A DNA stretch of 64,000 nt from an uncultured Bacteroidales bacterium (lineage in GTDB: Bacteria; Bacteroidota; Bacteroidia; Bacteroidales; P3): assembly GCA_949291555.1 (NCBI GenBank), contig CASEWE010000002.1, positions 124,001-188,000 of the forward strand, read 5' to 3'. The notes beneath the pieces were generated by a model. The model saw only the letters and a list, made by a program, of their open reading frames with translations. It did not search any database and was not told where the DNA came from. Each line of letters begins with the position of its first letter. The stretch's first letter is position 1. Both the position numbers and the translations under genes were made by a program. Of this stretch, positions 52,984 through 61,320 are shown one piece after another.

Positions 52984-55020
52984 ATGAAGAAATTGAAACT
53001 CTTTGGCGTTGCCGCAGCGCTGATTGCCGCGACAGGATGCCACGAAAGCGCAAAAGAAGAATCCATGAGCAACATATCCCAAGAAACGGTACAAAAGACA
53101 ATCACGGCCATCTTGGAACAAAAAACCGGTGCCGACCCGGTGCTGGTCGAAAAAGGGGTGGCCCAGGCCGCCGCGCTCTGGCAGGCGGAAGACGGCTCGG
53201 AAAAAGAATTTGCCGATTTCGCCCTTGCCAACTACGCATCCGGCCCGGAAGACAGGAAAATCCTGTTCGACAAGCTTTCCAACGCGCTCGAAATCCTGTA
53301 CGGAACCTCCAATCAGGTAAGCGTCCGCCTGCAATCCCCGCTGCACTTGGCCGGCTCGGAACTGACGGAAATCGATTATATCCTGGGCGCGTTCAATCCT
53401 TATTCGCACCTTTCGGACGACCTGTTCGCCAACAAGACGGCTTTCATCACGATCTTGAATTTCCCTTTCTACACCTTGGAGGAAAAGAACCGCTTAGGGA
53501 AGGACTGGAACCGCTTGGAGTGGGCTTACGCGCGGATGGGAGACCAGTTCACCACCCGGGTCCCGGCCCGGATCAATGCCCGGTATGCCAAAGCTTTGAG
53601 CGATTGCGAGAATTACATCGCCTCGTACAATATCATGATGGGCCGTTTGCTGACCGAAGACGGGCGCAGGCTCTTTCCGGAAGACATGCGCCTGCTTTCC
53701 CACTGGAACCTCCGGGACGAACTCAAATCGAACTACGCCGATATTCCCGATGCGCGCGAGAAGCAGGAAATGATTTACCAGGTCATGCTGCGGATCATCG
53801 ACCAGAGCATACCGGCCGATGTGGTGGACAACCCGGAATACGACTGGGCCCCGTACTCCAACAAAACGTACCGGAACGGGCAGGAAATCTCCCTGAAGCC
53901 GGAAGGGGCGGCCCGTTACGCGCATATATTGGAAGTCTTCCAGGTTGAAAGGGAAATCGACCGCTACAGCCCCCAGCTCCCCACCGGCATCGCCCGCAAT
54001 TTCGAAAAAGGCATGGAAGTCTCCGCGCAAGACATAGAAAAATTGTTCACCCGCCTGCTTTCCTCCGAACAAGTCGGGCATGTGGCCGGCCTCATCCGCA
54101 AGCGCTTGGGAAGGGAACTGCGCCCGTACGACATCTGGTACGATGGATTCAAAAGCCGTTCGGCCATGCCTGAAGACGAACTGACGGCCATGACGCAAAA
54201 GAAATACCCGGACACGGACGCTTTCGCGGCCGACATGCCGAGGATGCTGCGCGACTTGGGTTTCCCGAAGGATGAAGCCCGGTACATTGCCGACCGCATC
54301 GTGGTGGAAAACGCCCGGGGCTCGGGCCATGCCTGGGGCGCGCAAGGCCGCTGGGAACCGGCCCGCCTGCGGACAAGGATAGGCCGGAAAGGAATGGACT
54401 ACAAAGGGTACAACATTGCCGTCCACGAGTTCGGCCACAACGTGGAACAAACGCTCGACCTCTACGACATAGACTATTACATGCTGAGCGGCGTGCCGAA
54501 CACGGCCTTTACCGAGGCTTTGGCGTTCATCTTCCAGAAACGGGACTTGCAGCTCCTGGGCTTCGACCAGAAAATAGACGACAATACTACCTTGGACATC
54601 TTCTGGGGCGCTTACGAAATCATGGGGGTCGCCCTGGTAGACATGCGCACCTGGCAATGGTTGTATGAAAACCCGCAAGCCACCGCCGAGCAGTTGCGCG
54701 ATGCGGTCATCGGCATTGCCAAAGAGGTTTGGAACCAGTATTACGAACCGGTCCTCGGCACGCACGACTCTCCCCTGCTGGCCGTCTATTCCCACATGAT
54801 CAACGCGCCGATGTACCTTCCCAACTATCCCTTCGGCCATATCATCGAATACCAGCTGGAAAGCCATCTGGCCCAGGCGGAATCCAAGGCCGAGTTCGCA
54901 TCGGAACTGCGCCGCATTTACACCTTGGGGCGGCTCACGCCGCAAATCTGGATGCAGCAGGCTGTCGGCTCGGAGGTCAGCGTGGAACCCTTGCTGCAAG
55001 CCGTGGAAGAAATTCTTTAG
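52984..55020 (+). CDS. Lipoprotein with HEXXH metallopeptidase motif
   Basis: 678 residues. The signal ends in the lipobox AATGC (Cys19), so it is anchored in a membrane facing the periplasm or the outside. HEFGH at 481-485 followed by a glutamate at 511 in FTEALAFIFQ is the gluzincin pattern (HEXXH plus a downstream Glu ligand), as in M3/M2/M32 oligopeptidases; MYLPNYPFGHIIEYQLE later in the protein also recalls the M2/M3 groups. The overall sequence does not let me name a family, and the HELLGH form of dipeptidyl-peptidase III is absent. Probably a helical peptidase taking oligopeptides. Its stop overlaps the stop of the next gene on the other strand by 4 bases. Confidence 0.75.
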   Translation: MKKLKLFGVAAALIAATGCHESAKEESMSNISQETVQKTITAILEQKTGADPVLVEKGVAQAAALWQAEDGSEKEFADFALANYASGPEDRKILFDKLSNALEILYGTSNQVSVRLQSPLHLAGSELTEIDYILGAFNPYSHLSDDLFANKTAFITILNFPFYTLEEKNRLGKDWNRLEWAYARMGDQFTTRVPARINARYAKALSDCENYIASYNIMMGRLLTEDGRRLFPEDMRLLSHWNLRDELKSNYADIPDAREKQEMIYQVMLRIIDQSIPADVVDNPEYDWAPYSNKTYRNGQEISLKPEGAARYAHILEVFQVEREIDRYSPQLPTGIARNFEKGMEVSAQDIEKLFTRLLSSEQVGHVAGLIRKRLGRELRPYDIWYDGFKSRSAMPEDELTAMTQKKYPDTDAFAADMPRMLRDLGFPKDEARYIADRIVVENARGSGHAWGAQGRWEPARLRTRIGRKGMDYKGYNIAVHEFGHNVEQTLDLYDIDYYMLSGVPNTAFTEALAFIFQKRDLQLLGFDQKIDDNTTLDIFWGAYEIMGVALVDMRTWQWLYENPQATAEQLRDAVIGIAKEVWNQYYEPVLGTHDSPLLAVYSHMINAPMYLPNYPFGHIIEYQLESHLAQAESKAEFASELRRIYTLGRLTPQIWMQQAVGSEVSVEPLLQAVEEIL

Positions 55021-55850
55021 CCGTTGGAGGAATCTTGGGATTTTTCTGCCGGCAGCGATGCATCTTGCCGGCGGTCGGAATCGCATACCGCCACTGTGGC
55101 CGCCATCACCGAAGCCAGGGAAACGAAACCGCAGACCAGGAACTGTCCCCACGGCAGCAGAAGCGCCGCCGCGAAAGGCAGGCCGATGCCCATCACGAAA
55201 CCGATGTTCCGGTTCACGTAACCCACGCTTTCGCGAACCAGCAAGTACCGGCGTTCGATGGTGTAATCCACGAAAGAGAAACCGTAGAAATAGGCCGAAC
55301 TCAGGAACAGCAGGAACGGGGAGAGCATCCCGATCAAGGGGATGAACGAAACGATCATCAGGAGAACCGTGACGGCAAGCTGGAAAAAGGTGTTGCGAAG
55401 CGCAATCAGGACCCCGCGCAGCATCTCGCGCAGGAATCGGCCGAAGCGGAAAGGATATTCCTTGCCGGTCAAAGCCGTCTCGGTGCGCTCGCTAAGCCAG
55501 GAAAAGACCGGCGAAAGCACAATCAGCACCAAGTATCCGCCAACGGCCAGGAAAAGCATGAAATACGCGAACCGCAGCAAGACCCGGAAAACGAAAGCCG
55601 CCACCGCCCCGGCGTTTTGCAGCCAAGCGATATCGCCCGCCAAAAGACGGATGCTCCGGCTTATCCATTCCTCCACCGGATCGCCCAACCAGCCCACTAT
55701 GAAATTCCCCAGCAAAAAGAACAGCAGCCAGGCCAGAACGGGAAAGACCATGAAATAGGCGAAACGCGCCGTGAAAAGCATCTTGAATGCCAAGCCATAG
55801 GACTTGACCCCACGGCCGAACTCCGAAAAAAAATTCCTGTCCACGCTCAT
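55017..55850 (-). CDS. EI24/CysZ-like membrane protein
   Basis: 277 residues from ATG 55850 (MSVDRNFFSEFGRGVKSYGLAF). Four or more hydrophobic regions (FAYFMVFPVLAWLLFFLLG, FAYFMLFLAVGGYLVLIVLSP, LAVTVLLMIVSFIPLIG, FVMGIGLPFAAALLLPWG) and the AYFYGFSFVDYTIERR segment match the EI24/CysZ family of proposed sulfate or small-solute carriers. The role in Bacteroidota is not known. The frame begins only after the upstream rlmD stop (148 nt away). It converges on the metallopeptidase gene and shares 4 bases with its end. Confidence 0.8.
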   Translation of the reverse strand: MSVDRNFFSEFGRGVKSYGLAFKMLFTARFAYFMVFPVLAWLLFFLLGNFIVGWLGDPVEEWISRSIRLLAGDIAWLQNAGAVAAFVFRVLLRFAYFMLFLAVGGYLVLIVLSPVFSWLSERTETALTGKEYPFRFGRFLREMLRGVLIALRNTFFQLAVTVLLMIVSFIPLIGMLSPFLLFLSSAYFYGFSFVDYTIERRYLLVRESVGYVNRNIGFVMGIGLPFAAALLLPWGQFLVCGFVSLASVMAATVAVCDSDRRQDASLPAEKSQDSSNG

Positions 55851-55998
55851 TGTCTGCCGATTCTTTCTCTTTTGCCGCGAGTGCCGGAACGGGTTTCGGA
55901 TGCCCGCGCTGCCGAGGATTCCGCGGCTTTCGCGCGTTCGCGCCGCTTCTGGCCGCATCCGGCAAAAGCCATCCGAAAGCCCGCGGGAGCTATCCGGT

Positions 55999-57459
55999 TC
56001 AATCCCGCCGCTCCAGCAAGACCACGCTTTCCACATGATCGGTATGGGGGAACATGTCTACCGCGCAATGTTCCGCCACCCGGTACTTGGCATCCATGCG
56101 TTGCAGGTCGCGCGCCTGCGTGGCCGCATTGCAACTCACGTAGACAATCCGCCGCAAGCCTTGGCCGAACAAGGCATCGTTCATCAGGCATTCCACCACC
56201 TTTTCGTGCATGCCCTCCCGGGGCGGGTCGGTAATAATCACCCGGGGCACCCCATGCGCGCGCACGAAATCCGTATTGAACACCTCCGCCATGTCGCCGG
56301 AAAAAAATTCGGTATTGGCAATCCCGTTCAATTCCGAGTTGGCCCTCGCATCGCGCACGGCATCCTCCACGTATTCGATTCCAACCACTTTCCGGGCCGA
56401 ACGTGCCACGTAATTGGCTATCGTCCCGGTTCCGGTATACAAGTCATACACGGTTTCTTCCGGGCCGATCCGCGCGAAATCCGCCACGATCCGGTACAAC
56501 CGCGCCGCCTGTTCCGAATTGGTCTGGTAAAACGATTTCGGGCCGACCCGGAACTTCAAGTCCGCTTCCCCGGACCGGTAAGCCGGCATGGTCATGGTAA
56601 TGAAAGGCTCCCCGCAAAACAAGCGCATTTCCAAGTCGGCCATGCTGTCGTTGGTCTTGGTGTTGACCGCATACATGAGGCTCGTGACGCAAGGGAAAGC
56701 CTCTGCCACCTGCCGCATCAGCTGCTCGAACGCCGGAACCGGCTCGGCCCCGATGACGAAAACCAGCATGAACTGGCCCGATGGCGTGTTGCGGACCATC
56801 AGGTTGCGCATGAATCCCCGGCGTTCCCGTATGTCATAGAAACTCAGGCCCGATTTCTGCGCCAGCTCCTTGACAAAAAGCCGGATGGCGTTCGACGGTT
56901 CGGCTTGCAAGTAGCAGGTTTGCAAGTCTAAAACCTTGTCGAATTTCCCGGCCAAGTGGAAACCCAGGCCCGCACGCCCGGCGGCGTCCACTTCTTCGTT
57001 CCGGGCCACTTCTTCCGCGCTCAGCCAGCGTTTTACCGAAAAAGTGAACTCCAACTTATTGCGATAGAAGCGGTTTGGTTCCGCCCCGACAATGGGCCGG
57101 CTTTCCGGCAAGGCCACCTTGCCGATCCGCTCCAGCTGGTCGCGCACCTGTTCCTGTTTCTGCTTGAGCTGTTCCGGGTAACGAAGATGCTGCCACTTGC
57201 AGCCCCCGCAAAGGCCGAAATGCGGGCAGAACGGCTCCTGGCGAAGCGGGGACGGCGTCCGCAGGCGGGCAATCCGGCCTTGCATGTACCCGGCTTTCTG
57301 GCGATAGACTTCCACATCGGCCACATCGCCGGGCGCGGCATACGACACGAACAGCACCTTGCCGTCCACATGGGCCAGGGAATTGCCCTCGGCGGCCGCT
57401 TTCTCGATGCGGATGCCTTCAAGAACCCGGTTGGCTTGCTCTTTCCGCCTGCGGCTCAT
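55999..57459 (-). CDS. rlmD: 23S rRNA (uracil-C5)-methyltransferase, RlmD/RumA type
   Basis: 486 residues. An N-terminal TRAM domain (~10-65) is followed by an iron-sulfur motif (CPHFGLCGGCKWQ plus a later Cys in LDLQTCYL) and a SAM-dependent methyltransferase domain: VYDLYTGTGTIANYVA binds SAM, TDPPREGMH and YVSCNAATQARDL carry the catalytic cysteine. It methylates a uracil in 23S rRNA (RlmD) or possibly tRNA U54 (TrmFO is usual here), so the exact target is not fixed. Its ATG overlaps the stop of the SRPBCC gene as ATGA. Third gene of the pyrE operon. Confidence 0.9.
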   Translation of the reverse strand: MSRRRKEQANRVLEGIRIEKAAAEGNSLAHVDGKVLFVSYAAPGDVADVEVYRQKAGYMQGRIARLRTPSPLRQEPFCPHFGLCGGCKWQHLRYPEQLKQKQEQVRDQLERIGKVALPESRPIVGAEPNRFYRNKLEFTFSVKRWLSAEEVARNEEVDAAGRAGLGFHLAGKFDKVLDLQTCYLQAEPSNAIRLFVKELAQKSGLSFYDIRERRGFMRNLMVRNTPSGQFMLVFVIGAEPVPAFEQLMRQVAEAFPCVTSLMYAVNTKTNDSMADLEMRLFCGEPFITMTMPAYRSGEADLKFRVGPKSFYQTNSEQAARLYRIVADFARIGPEETVYDLYTGTGTIANYVARSARKVVGIEYVEDAVRDARANSELNGIANTEFFSGDMAEVFNTDFVRAHGVPRVIITDPPREGMHEKVVECLMNDALFGQGLRRIVYVSCNAATQARDLQRMDAKYRVAEHCAVDMFPHTDHVESVVLLERRD

Positions 57460-57857
57460 TGTTCGCAAAAAGTCTTGATGTGCTGATTGAGGACATCGAC
57501 AAACGTCTGCATCTTGCCTTTGAGCATGGCGGCCATCACCATGTTCACGCCCACTTCGGCCTCCACCTGCGAAGTGAACCCTCCCGGGCCTTCTTCCTGG
57601 AAGTGGAAAGCGATGGTGAAACCGAACGGCGAGCCTTCTTCCGACTGGATGACCACCAACGAAGGCTCCACCCGCTGGGCGATGCGCATGCTTATCTGGG
57701 CCATTCCGCCCACATTGAACGAACAGGTGTCGCGCGTGGCTTTCCAATCCTGCACTTGCCCGGGCATCATTCCTCCCAGGGCGGTAAAATCGGACACCCG
57801 CGAAAAGGCCTTCATCGCCTCGCCCTGCACGGATAGTTTCTGACTGCTGACTTTCAT
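57456..57857 (-). CDS. SRPBCC-fold protein
   Basis: 133 residues from ATG 57857 (MKVSSQKLSVQGEAM). The pattern, a SRPBCC/START-like helix-grip fold with a beta sheet and a long C-terminal helix (MVMAAMLKGKMQTFVDVLNQHIKTF), resembles small hydrophobic-ligand-binding proteins common in Bacteroidota; the ligand is unknown. ATGA overlaps join it to pyrE upstream and rlmD downstream, so it is translated together with both, an odd grouping. Confidence 0.8.
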   Translation of the reverse strand: MKVSSQKLSVQGEAMKAFSRVSDFTALGGMMPGQVQDWKATRDTCSFNVGGMAQISMRIAQRVEPSLVVIQSEEGSPFGFTIAFHFQEEGPGGFTSQVEAEVGVNMVMAAMLKGKMQTFVDVLNQHIKTFCEQ

Positions 57858-58528
57858 GACTGCTGCATGTGTTGATCCGACCATTTCTCCGGGTCCTGAC
57901 GCCATTGCCGCAAGGAACCCATCTCTTCCTCATTCAGTAACTCCATTTGCAAAGCACACTCTATTAGGTCGTTGTATTCTGTCAGCGTATAAAGCGGCAC
58001 TTTAGCCTGTTCAAAATTCCGGGCGGCGATGTCCAAACCGTAAGTAAAGACCGCCACCATGGCTTTCACATCGCAGCCATGGGCCCTCAAGGCTTCCACG
58101 GCCAAAAGGCTGCTTTTCCCTGTCGAAACCAGATCCTCGACCACGACCACCGAGCTGCCCGAAGCGATTTCCCCTTCGATCTGGTTCCCCATTCCATGCT
58201 TCTTGGCCTCGGAACGCACATAGGCAAACGGAAGGCCCAGTTCCTGGGCAACCAGGGCACCCTGGGCTATGCCTCCGGTAGCCACGCCGGCAATGGCATC
58301 GATCGGCCCCACCTGGCCTTCGATTATCTTGACAAATTCCTGACGGATGAAATTCCTGACATGCGGGTAGGACAAGGTGATGCGGTTGTCGCAATAAATC
58401 GGGGCTTTCCGACCCGAAGCCCACGTAAACGGCTCTTTTCCGGCCAGTTTCACAGCACGCACCTGCAAGAGGAATTTCGCCATTTCCATGCTGGTCTCGT
58501 GCCGGGCCGCAGAATCCAAATTCATCAT
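57854..58528 (-). CDS. pyrE: Orotate phosphoribosyltransferase
   Basis: 224 residues; makes OMP from orotate and PRPP, the step after PyrDK. The PRPP-binding motif VVVVEDLVSTGKSS and the orotate side KEPFTWASGRKAPIYCDNR are intact. The start at 58528 (MMNLDSAARHETSMEMAKFL) fits the promoter at 58585-58616. The gene's TGA overlaps the next ATG, starting the operon pyrE-SRPBCC-rlmD. Confidence 0.94.
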   Translation of the reverse strand: MMNLDSAARHETSMEMAKFLLQVRAVKLAGKEPFTWASGRKAPIYCDNRITLSYPHVRNFIRQEFVKIIEGQVGPIDAIAGVATGGIAQGALVAQELGLPFAYVRSEAKKHGMGNQIEGEIASGSSVVVVEDLVSTGKSSLLAVEALRAHGCDVKAMVAVFTYGLDIAARNFEQAKVPLYTLTEYNDLIECALQMELLNEEEMGSLRQWRQDPEKWSDQHMQQS

Positions 58529-58584
58529 AAATACTTTTTCTTTCGACTTTTCCGGAAAGCATTGCCTTCCCGGAAGCAATCGGG

Positions 58585-58616
58585 CAAAAATACGCATCTA
58601 TCCAAACTTCTGCAAT
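58585..58616 (-). promoter_or_regulatory. Promoter of the pyrE operon
   Basis: On the minus strand ATTG (58616-58613), 20-nt spacer, TATTTTTG (58592-58585). Predicted start near 58579, about 50 nt before the ATG at 58528. Confidence 0.72.
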
Positions 58617-58710
58617 TGGAAAAAAGCAGCGGAAACCCAGGAAACAGGCCATAAAACCCCTTTCCGCCGCCCCGGGTTACCGTTCCAGGCACGCCAATGG
58701 AAAAACCTGT

Positions 58711-58742
58711 CTTGCTTGCCAAACCAAAGACCTTTACCTTTG
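58711..58742 (+). promoter_or_regulatory. Promoter of rpe
   Basis: CTTG at 58711-58714, 20-nt spacer, TACCTTTG at 58735-58742. Predicted start near 58749, about 58 nt before the ATG at 58807. It lies back-to-back with the pyrE promoter. Confidence 0.65.
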
Positions 58743-58806
58743 CACCGGCAAGGCCGCCCGCTACGGCTTTCCCGCCGGAGCCCGCCTCGCCCCTAAACCG
58801 CACACC

Positions 58807-59463
58807 ATGGCATTCATTCTTTCTCCTTCCCTCCTTTCGGCCGATTTCGCCAATCTGCAAGCCGCCATAGAAACACTCGACCGGACTTCGGCCGACTGGC
58901 TCCACATCGACGTGATGGACGGCCTCTTCGTACCCAACATCACCCTCGGGCAGCCTATCGTGAAAGCCATCCGGAAACATGCAAAAAAGCCTCTTGATGT
59001 GCATTTGATGATCCAGGACCCCGACCGCTACATCCTTTCGTTCAAAGAGGCCGGGGCCGACATCCTCACCGTGCACGAAGAAGCCTGCCGGCACCTCAAC
59101 CGCACCCTCTGCCAGATACGCGATGCCGGCATGAAAGCCGGAGTGGCCATCAACCCGCACACGCCTGCCTGCGTCCTGGAAAACGTGATCGAATTTGCCG
59201 ACCTGGTTCTGGTCATGAGCGTGAACCCCGGGTTCGGAGGACAGGCTTTCATTGAAAACTCCTACCGGAAAATAAGGAAAATCCGCGAAATGAAAGAAAA
59301 ATACAACCCTCACCTCATTCTTGAAGTAGACGGAGGGGTAAGCCTCGAGAACGCCCCGGCATTGCTGTCTTCCGGAGCCAATGCGCTCGTGGCCGGCAAT
59401 GCCATCTTTTCCGCCCCCGACATCCCGGCCCGGATCGAAGCTTTCAAGCAGATCGGAATCTGA
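58807..59463 (+). CDS. rpe: Ribulose-phosphate 3-epimerase
   Basis: 218-residue TIM-barrel enzyme that interconverts ribulose-5-phosphate and xylulose-5-phosphate in the pentose phosphate pathway. LSPSLLSADFANL is the family N-terminus; HIDVMDG and LDVHLMI supply metal ligands, MSVNPGFGGQAF the flexible loop and EVDGGV the phosphate side. Length and all motifs are ordinary. Confidence 0.96.
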   Translation: MAFILSPSLLSADFANLQAAIETLDRTSADWLHIDVMDGLFVPNITLGQPIVKAIRKHAKKPLDVHLMIQDPDRYILSFKEAGADILTVHEEACRHLNRTLCQIRDAGMKAGVAINPHTPACVLENVIEFADLVLVMSVNPGFGGQAFIENSYRKIRKIREMKEKYNPHLILEVDGGVSLENAPALLSSGANALVAGNAIFSAPDIPARIEAFKQIGI

Positions 59464-59590
59464 GGCCCGGCAAGCGCTTCCCCTTCCCCTCCTTCTGCCA
59501 AAGAAAAAAGTTTCCCTTGCTTCCGCCGGAACCGCGCAAACAACGCCGGGAAAGGGGCAAAACCGCCCGCCGCCCCTATCGCGCCGGCCT

Positions 59591-60997
59591 CTATTGCGCT
59601 ATCTGCTTCGACTTGTACTTCAACGTATAACCCAGCCCGACAGTAAGCATTTCCTTGAACTGCACCTTGGGCCCGCGCACATTGCCGTTCTCGTCAACGG
59701 TGGTTACCTTGTCGTCGTACTTGAGCGACGTTCCCACCGAAGCGGTCAGGAACTTATTGACTGCCATTTCCAAGCGGAAGTTCCAATCGACCACGATATT
59801 GCCGAAGTCCTGATCGTAGGGCGTAAAGAAATTGGCATCGGTCTTCAGGGTCATGTTCTTGTAGAAAGTCCATTCCAAAGCGGTCGTCAGCGCCATCCCT
59901 ATCTGGAAGACCACATCCTTTCCCGGATCCACCCCGAAAGCCCCGATAGAGGAAAGGTAAGGATCCAGCACGAAAGTGGTACGGCCGCTGGCCGGCGCGT
60001 AATAGACCGAGAGCAGCTTGCCGAGCTTGTATTCGATACCGATGGAGGTATTGAGGTAACCGGGTGCCATGATGTTGGAGATGTAATCCTCGTCGCCCAC
60101 ATTGGCATAACCTTTGTCGTACTGGGTCTGGAATTCCACATACGTGGTATAGAAGAAACGCCCGCCGGGAATGGCGTAACCGTAACGCATGGACACCAGA
60201 AGATTGTCTACCGTCTTGTTCAAGCCATCGGTCTTGTCGTAAATCAAGCCGTATTCCGTGTTGAGCTTGGTTTCCCATTTGTGCCCCCCGTTGCGGTAGG
60301 CCAAGTTCATGTTCAGCCTTGCATTGCCCGCAATCGAACTCTCGCCCCCGGCCGCCCAGTTGGTCAGCGAGGTCTGGGCCATGTTCACCCCTCCGTCCGC
60401 ATCGAACGCCCAGCGCGTTACCGAATCCTTGGGGTTGATGAGCGGCTTGGGAACCCGCTTCATGATCCGCGTCTCCTGAATAATATCGTCTTCTATCTGC
60501 TGGGACAAGTCGCTGGGCCGCTTGTAGACGCCTCTGCGCTTGCGCAGCAGAAGCGTGTCGCGGATATTGTCCATATCGAACATGTTATGCACCTCGCTGA
60601 AGGGCACATGCGGGTTCCAGCCCCAGTAAGAGCGGAACATCCGCTTGCGGACATAATCGTCGGGAACCGTGTCGAAAAAAGTCATCCGGCTGCGGGAAAT
60701 CGAGTCGGGCTTCCAAATGGAACGGTACAAGACATCGAAATCCACCTGGGAAAGCGGGCAAGCGTAAAGCGCATGCCGTATCATGCCCGACGAACTGGTG
60801 TCGAACATCCGTTCCGCCAGGGTGGTGTCGACTATGCTGGCCGGAATGGAAAGCGGGTCGAGCCAATAGCAATACGGGGGAATCCAGTTTTCGAGCAAAA
60901 CCTCCTTGCGCGAGGCTTCCGCCGCCCCTGAAAGCCCAAGAAGAACGCTAAAAGCGGCAATCCTTATTGCCTTTTTTCTTAACCTCTTCGTTTTCAT
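59591..60997 (-). CDS. DUF3078 outer-membrane protein
   Basis: 468 residues from ATG 60997 (MKTKRLRKKAIRIAAF), with a signal peptide ending near EAS. The C-terminal two thirds are beta strands like those of the DUF3078 family (WAFDADGGVNMAQTSLTNWAAGGESSIAGNARLNMNLAY, KLNTEYGLIYDKTDG, LNTSIGIEYKLGKLLSVYYAPASG). The first third has no recognised domain. It is probably an outer-membrane barrel of unknown function. TATTTTTG on the minus strand at 61009-61002 is a perfect -7 box but would place transcription start at the ATG, with no good -33 box. Confidence 0.82.
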   Translation of the reverse strand: MKTKRLRKKAIRIAAFSVLLGLSGAAEASRKEVLLENWIPPYCYWLDPLSIPASIVDTTLAERMFDTSSSGMIRHALYACPLSQVDFDVLYRSIWKPDSISRSRMTFFDTVPDDYVRKRMFRSYWGWNPHVPFSEVHNMFDMDNIRDTLLLRKRRGVYKRPSDLSQQIEDDIIQETRIMKRVPKPLINPKDSVTRWAFDADGGVNMAQTSLTNWAAGGESSIAGNARLNMNLAYRNGGHKWETKLNTEYGLIYDKTDGLNKTVDNLLVSMRYGYAIPGGRFFYTTYVEFQTQYDKGYANVGDEDYISNIMAPGYLNTSIGIEYKLGKLLSVYYAPASGRTTFVLDPYLSSIGAFGVDPGKDVVFQIGMALTTALEWTFYKNMTLKTDANFFTPYDQDFGNIVVDWNFRLEMAVNKFLTASVGTSLKYDDKVTTVDENGNVRGPKVQFKEMLTVGLGYTLKYKSKQIAQ

Positions 60998-61009
60998 GCG
61001 GCAAAAATA

Positions 61010-61320
61010 CGAAAAACGCTTTTTTCCACGATGGGAATCGCCCGAAAAACAAGACACTCCATGAAAACAGCGGCGCGGAAGAGCCTCCTTTCAAAGACGA
61101 TAATCACCTGTAAAACAATATACTATATAAATCCAACCGAGATGCGACATGAAAATCATCAATGTTTTGCAAGGTTTATTCGTTGCCAAACGCCCTATCG
61201 TCGCGTGCTTTCCCGGAAATTGCCGAAAATCGCCGAAATCCGGACAGATTCCATAACTTTACTGTTTTTATGCCCGCTGCCCGCCGCAAGAGCGGCAAGC
61301 CGGAAACAAAATCCTGAATC
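61010..61320. other. Gene-free region before the DAHP synthase gene
   Basis: About 310 bases between divergent genes, locally AT-rich (ATACTATATAAATCC near 61120). A short plus-strand frame here is not supported by composition or start site. TAACTTTA at 61254-61261 is a weak -7 candidate for the downstream gene. Confidence 0.45.
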
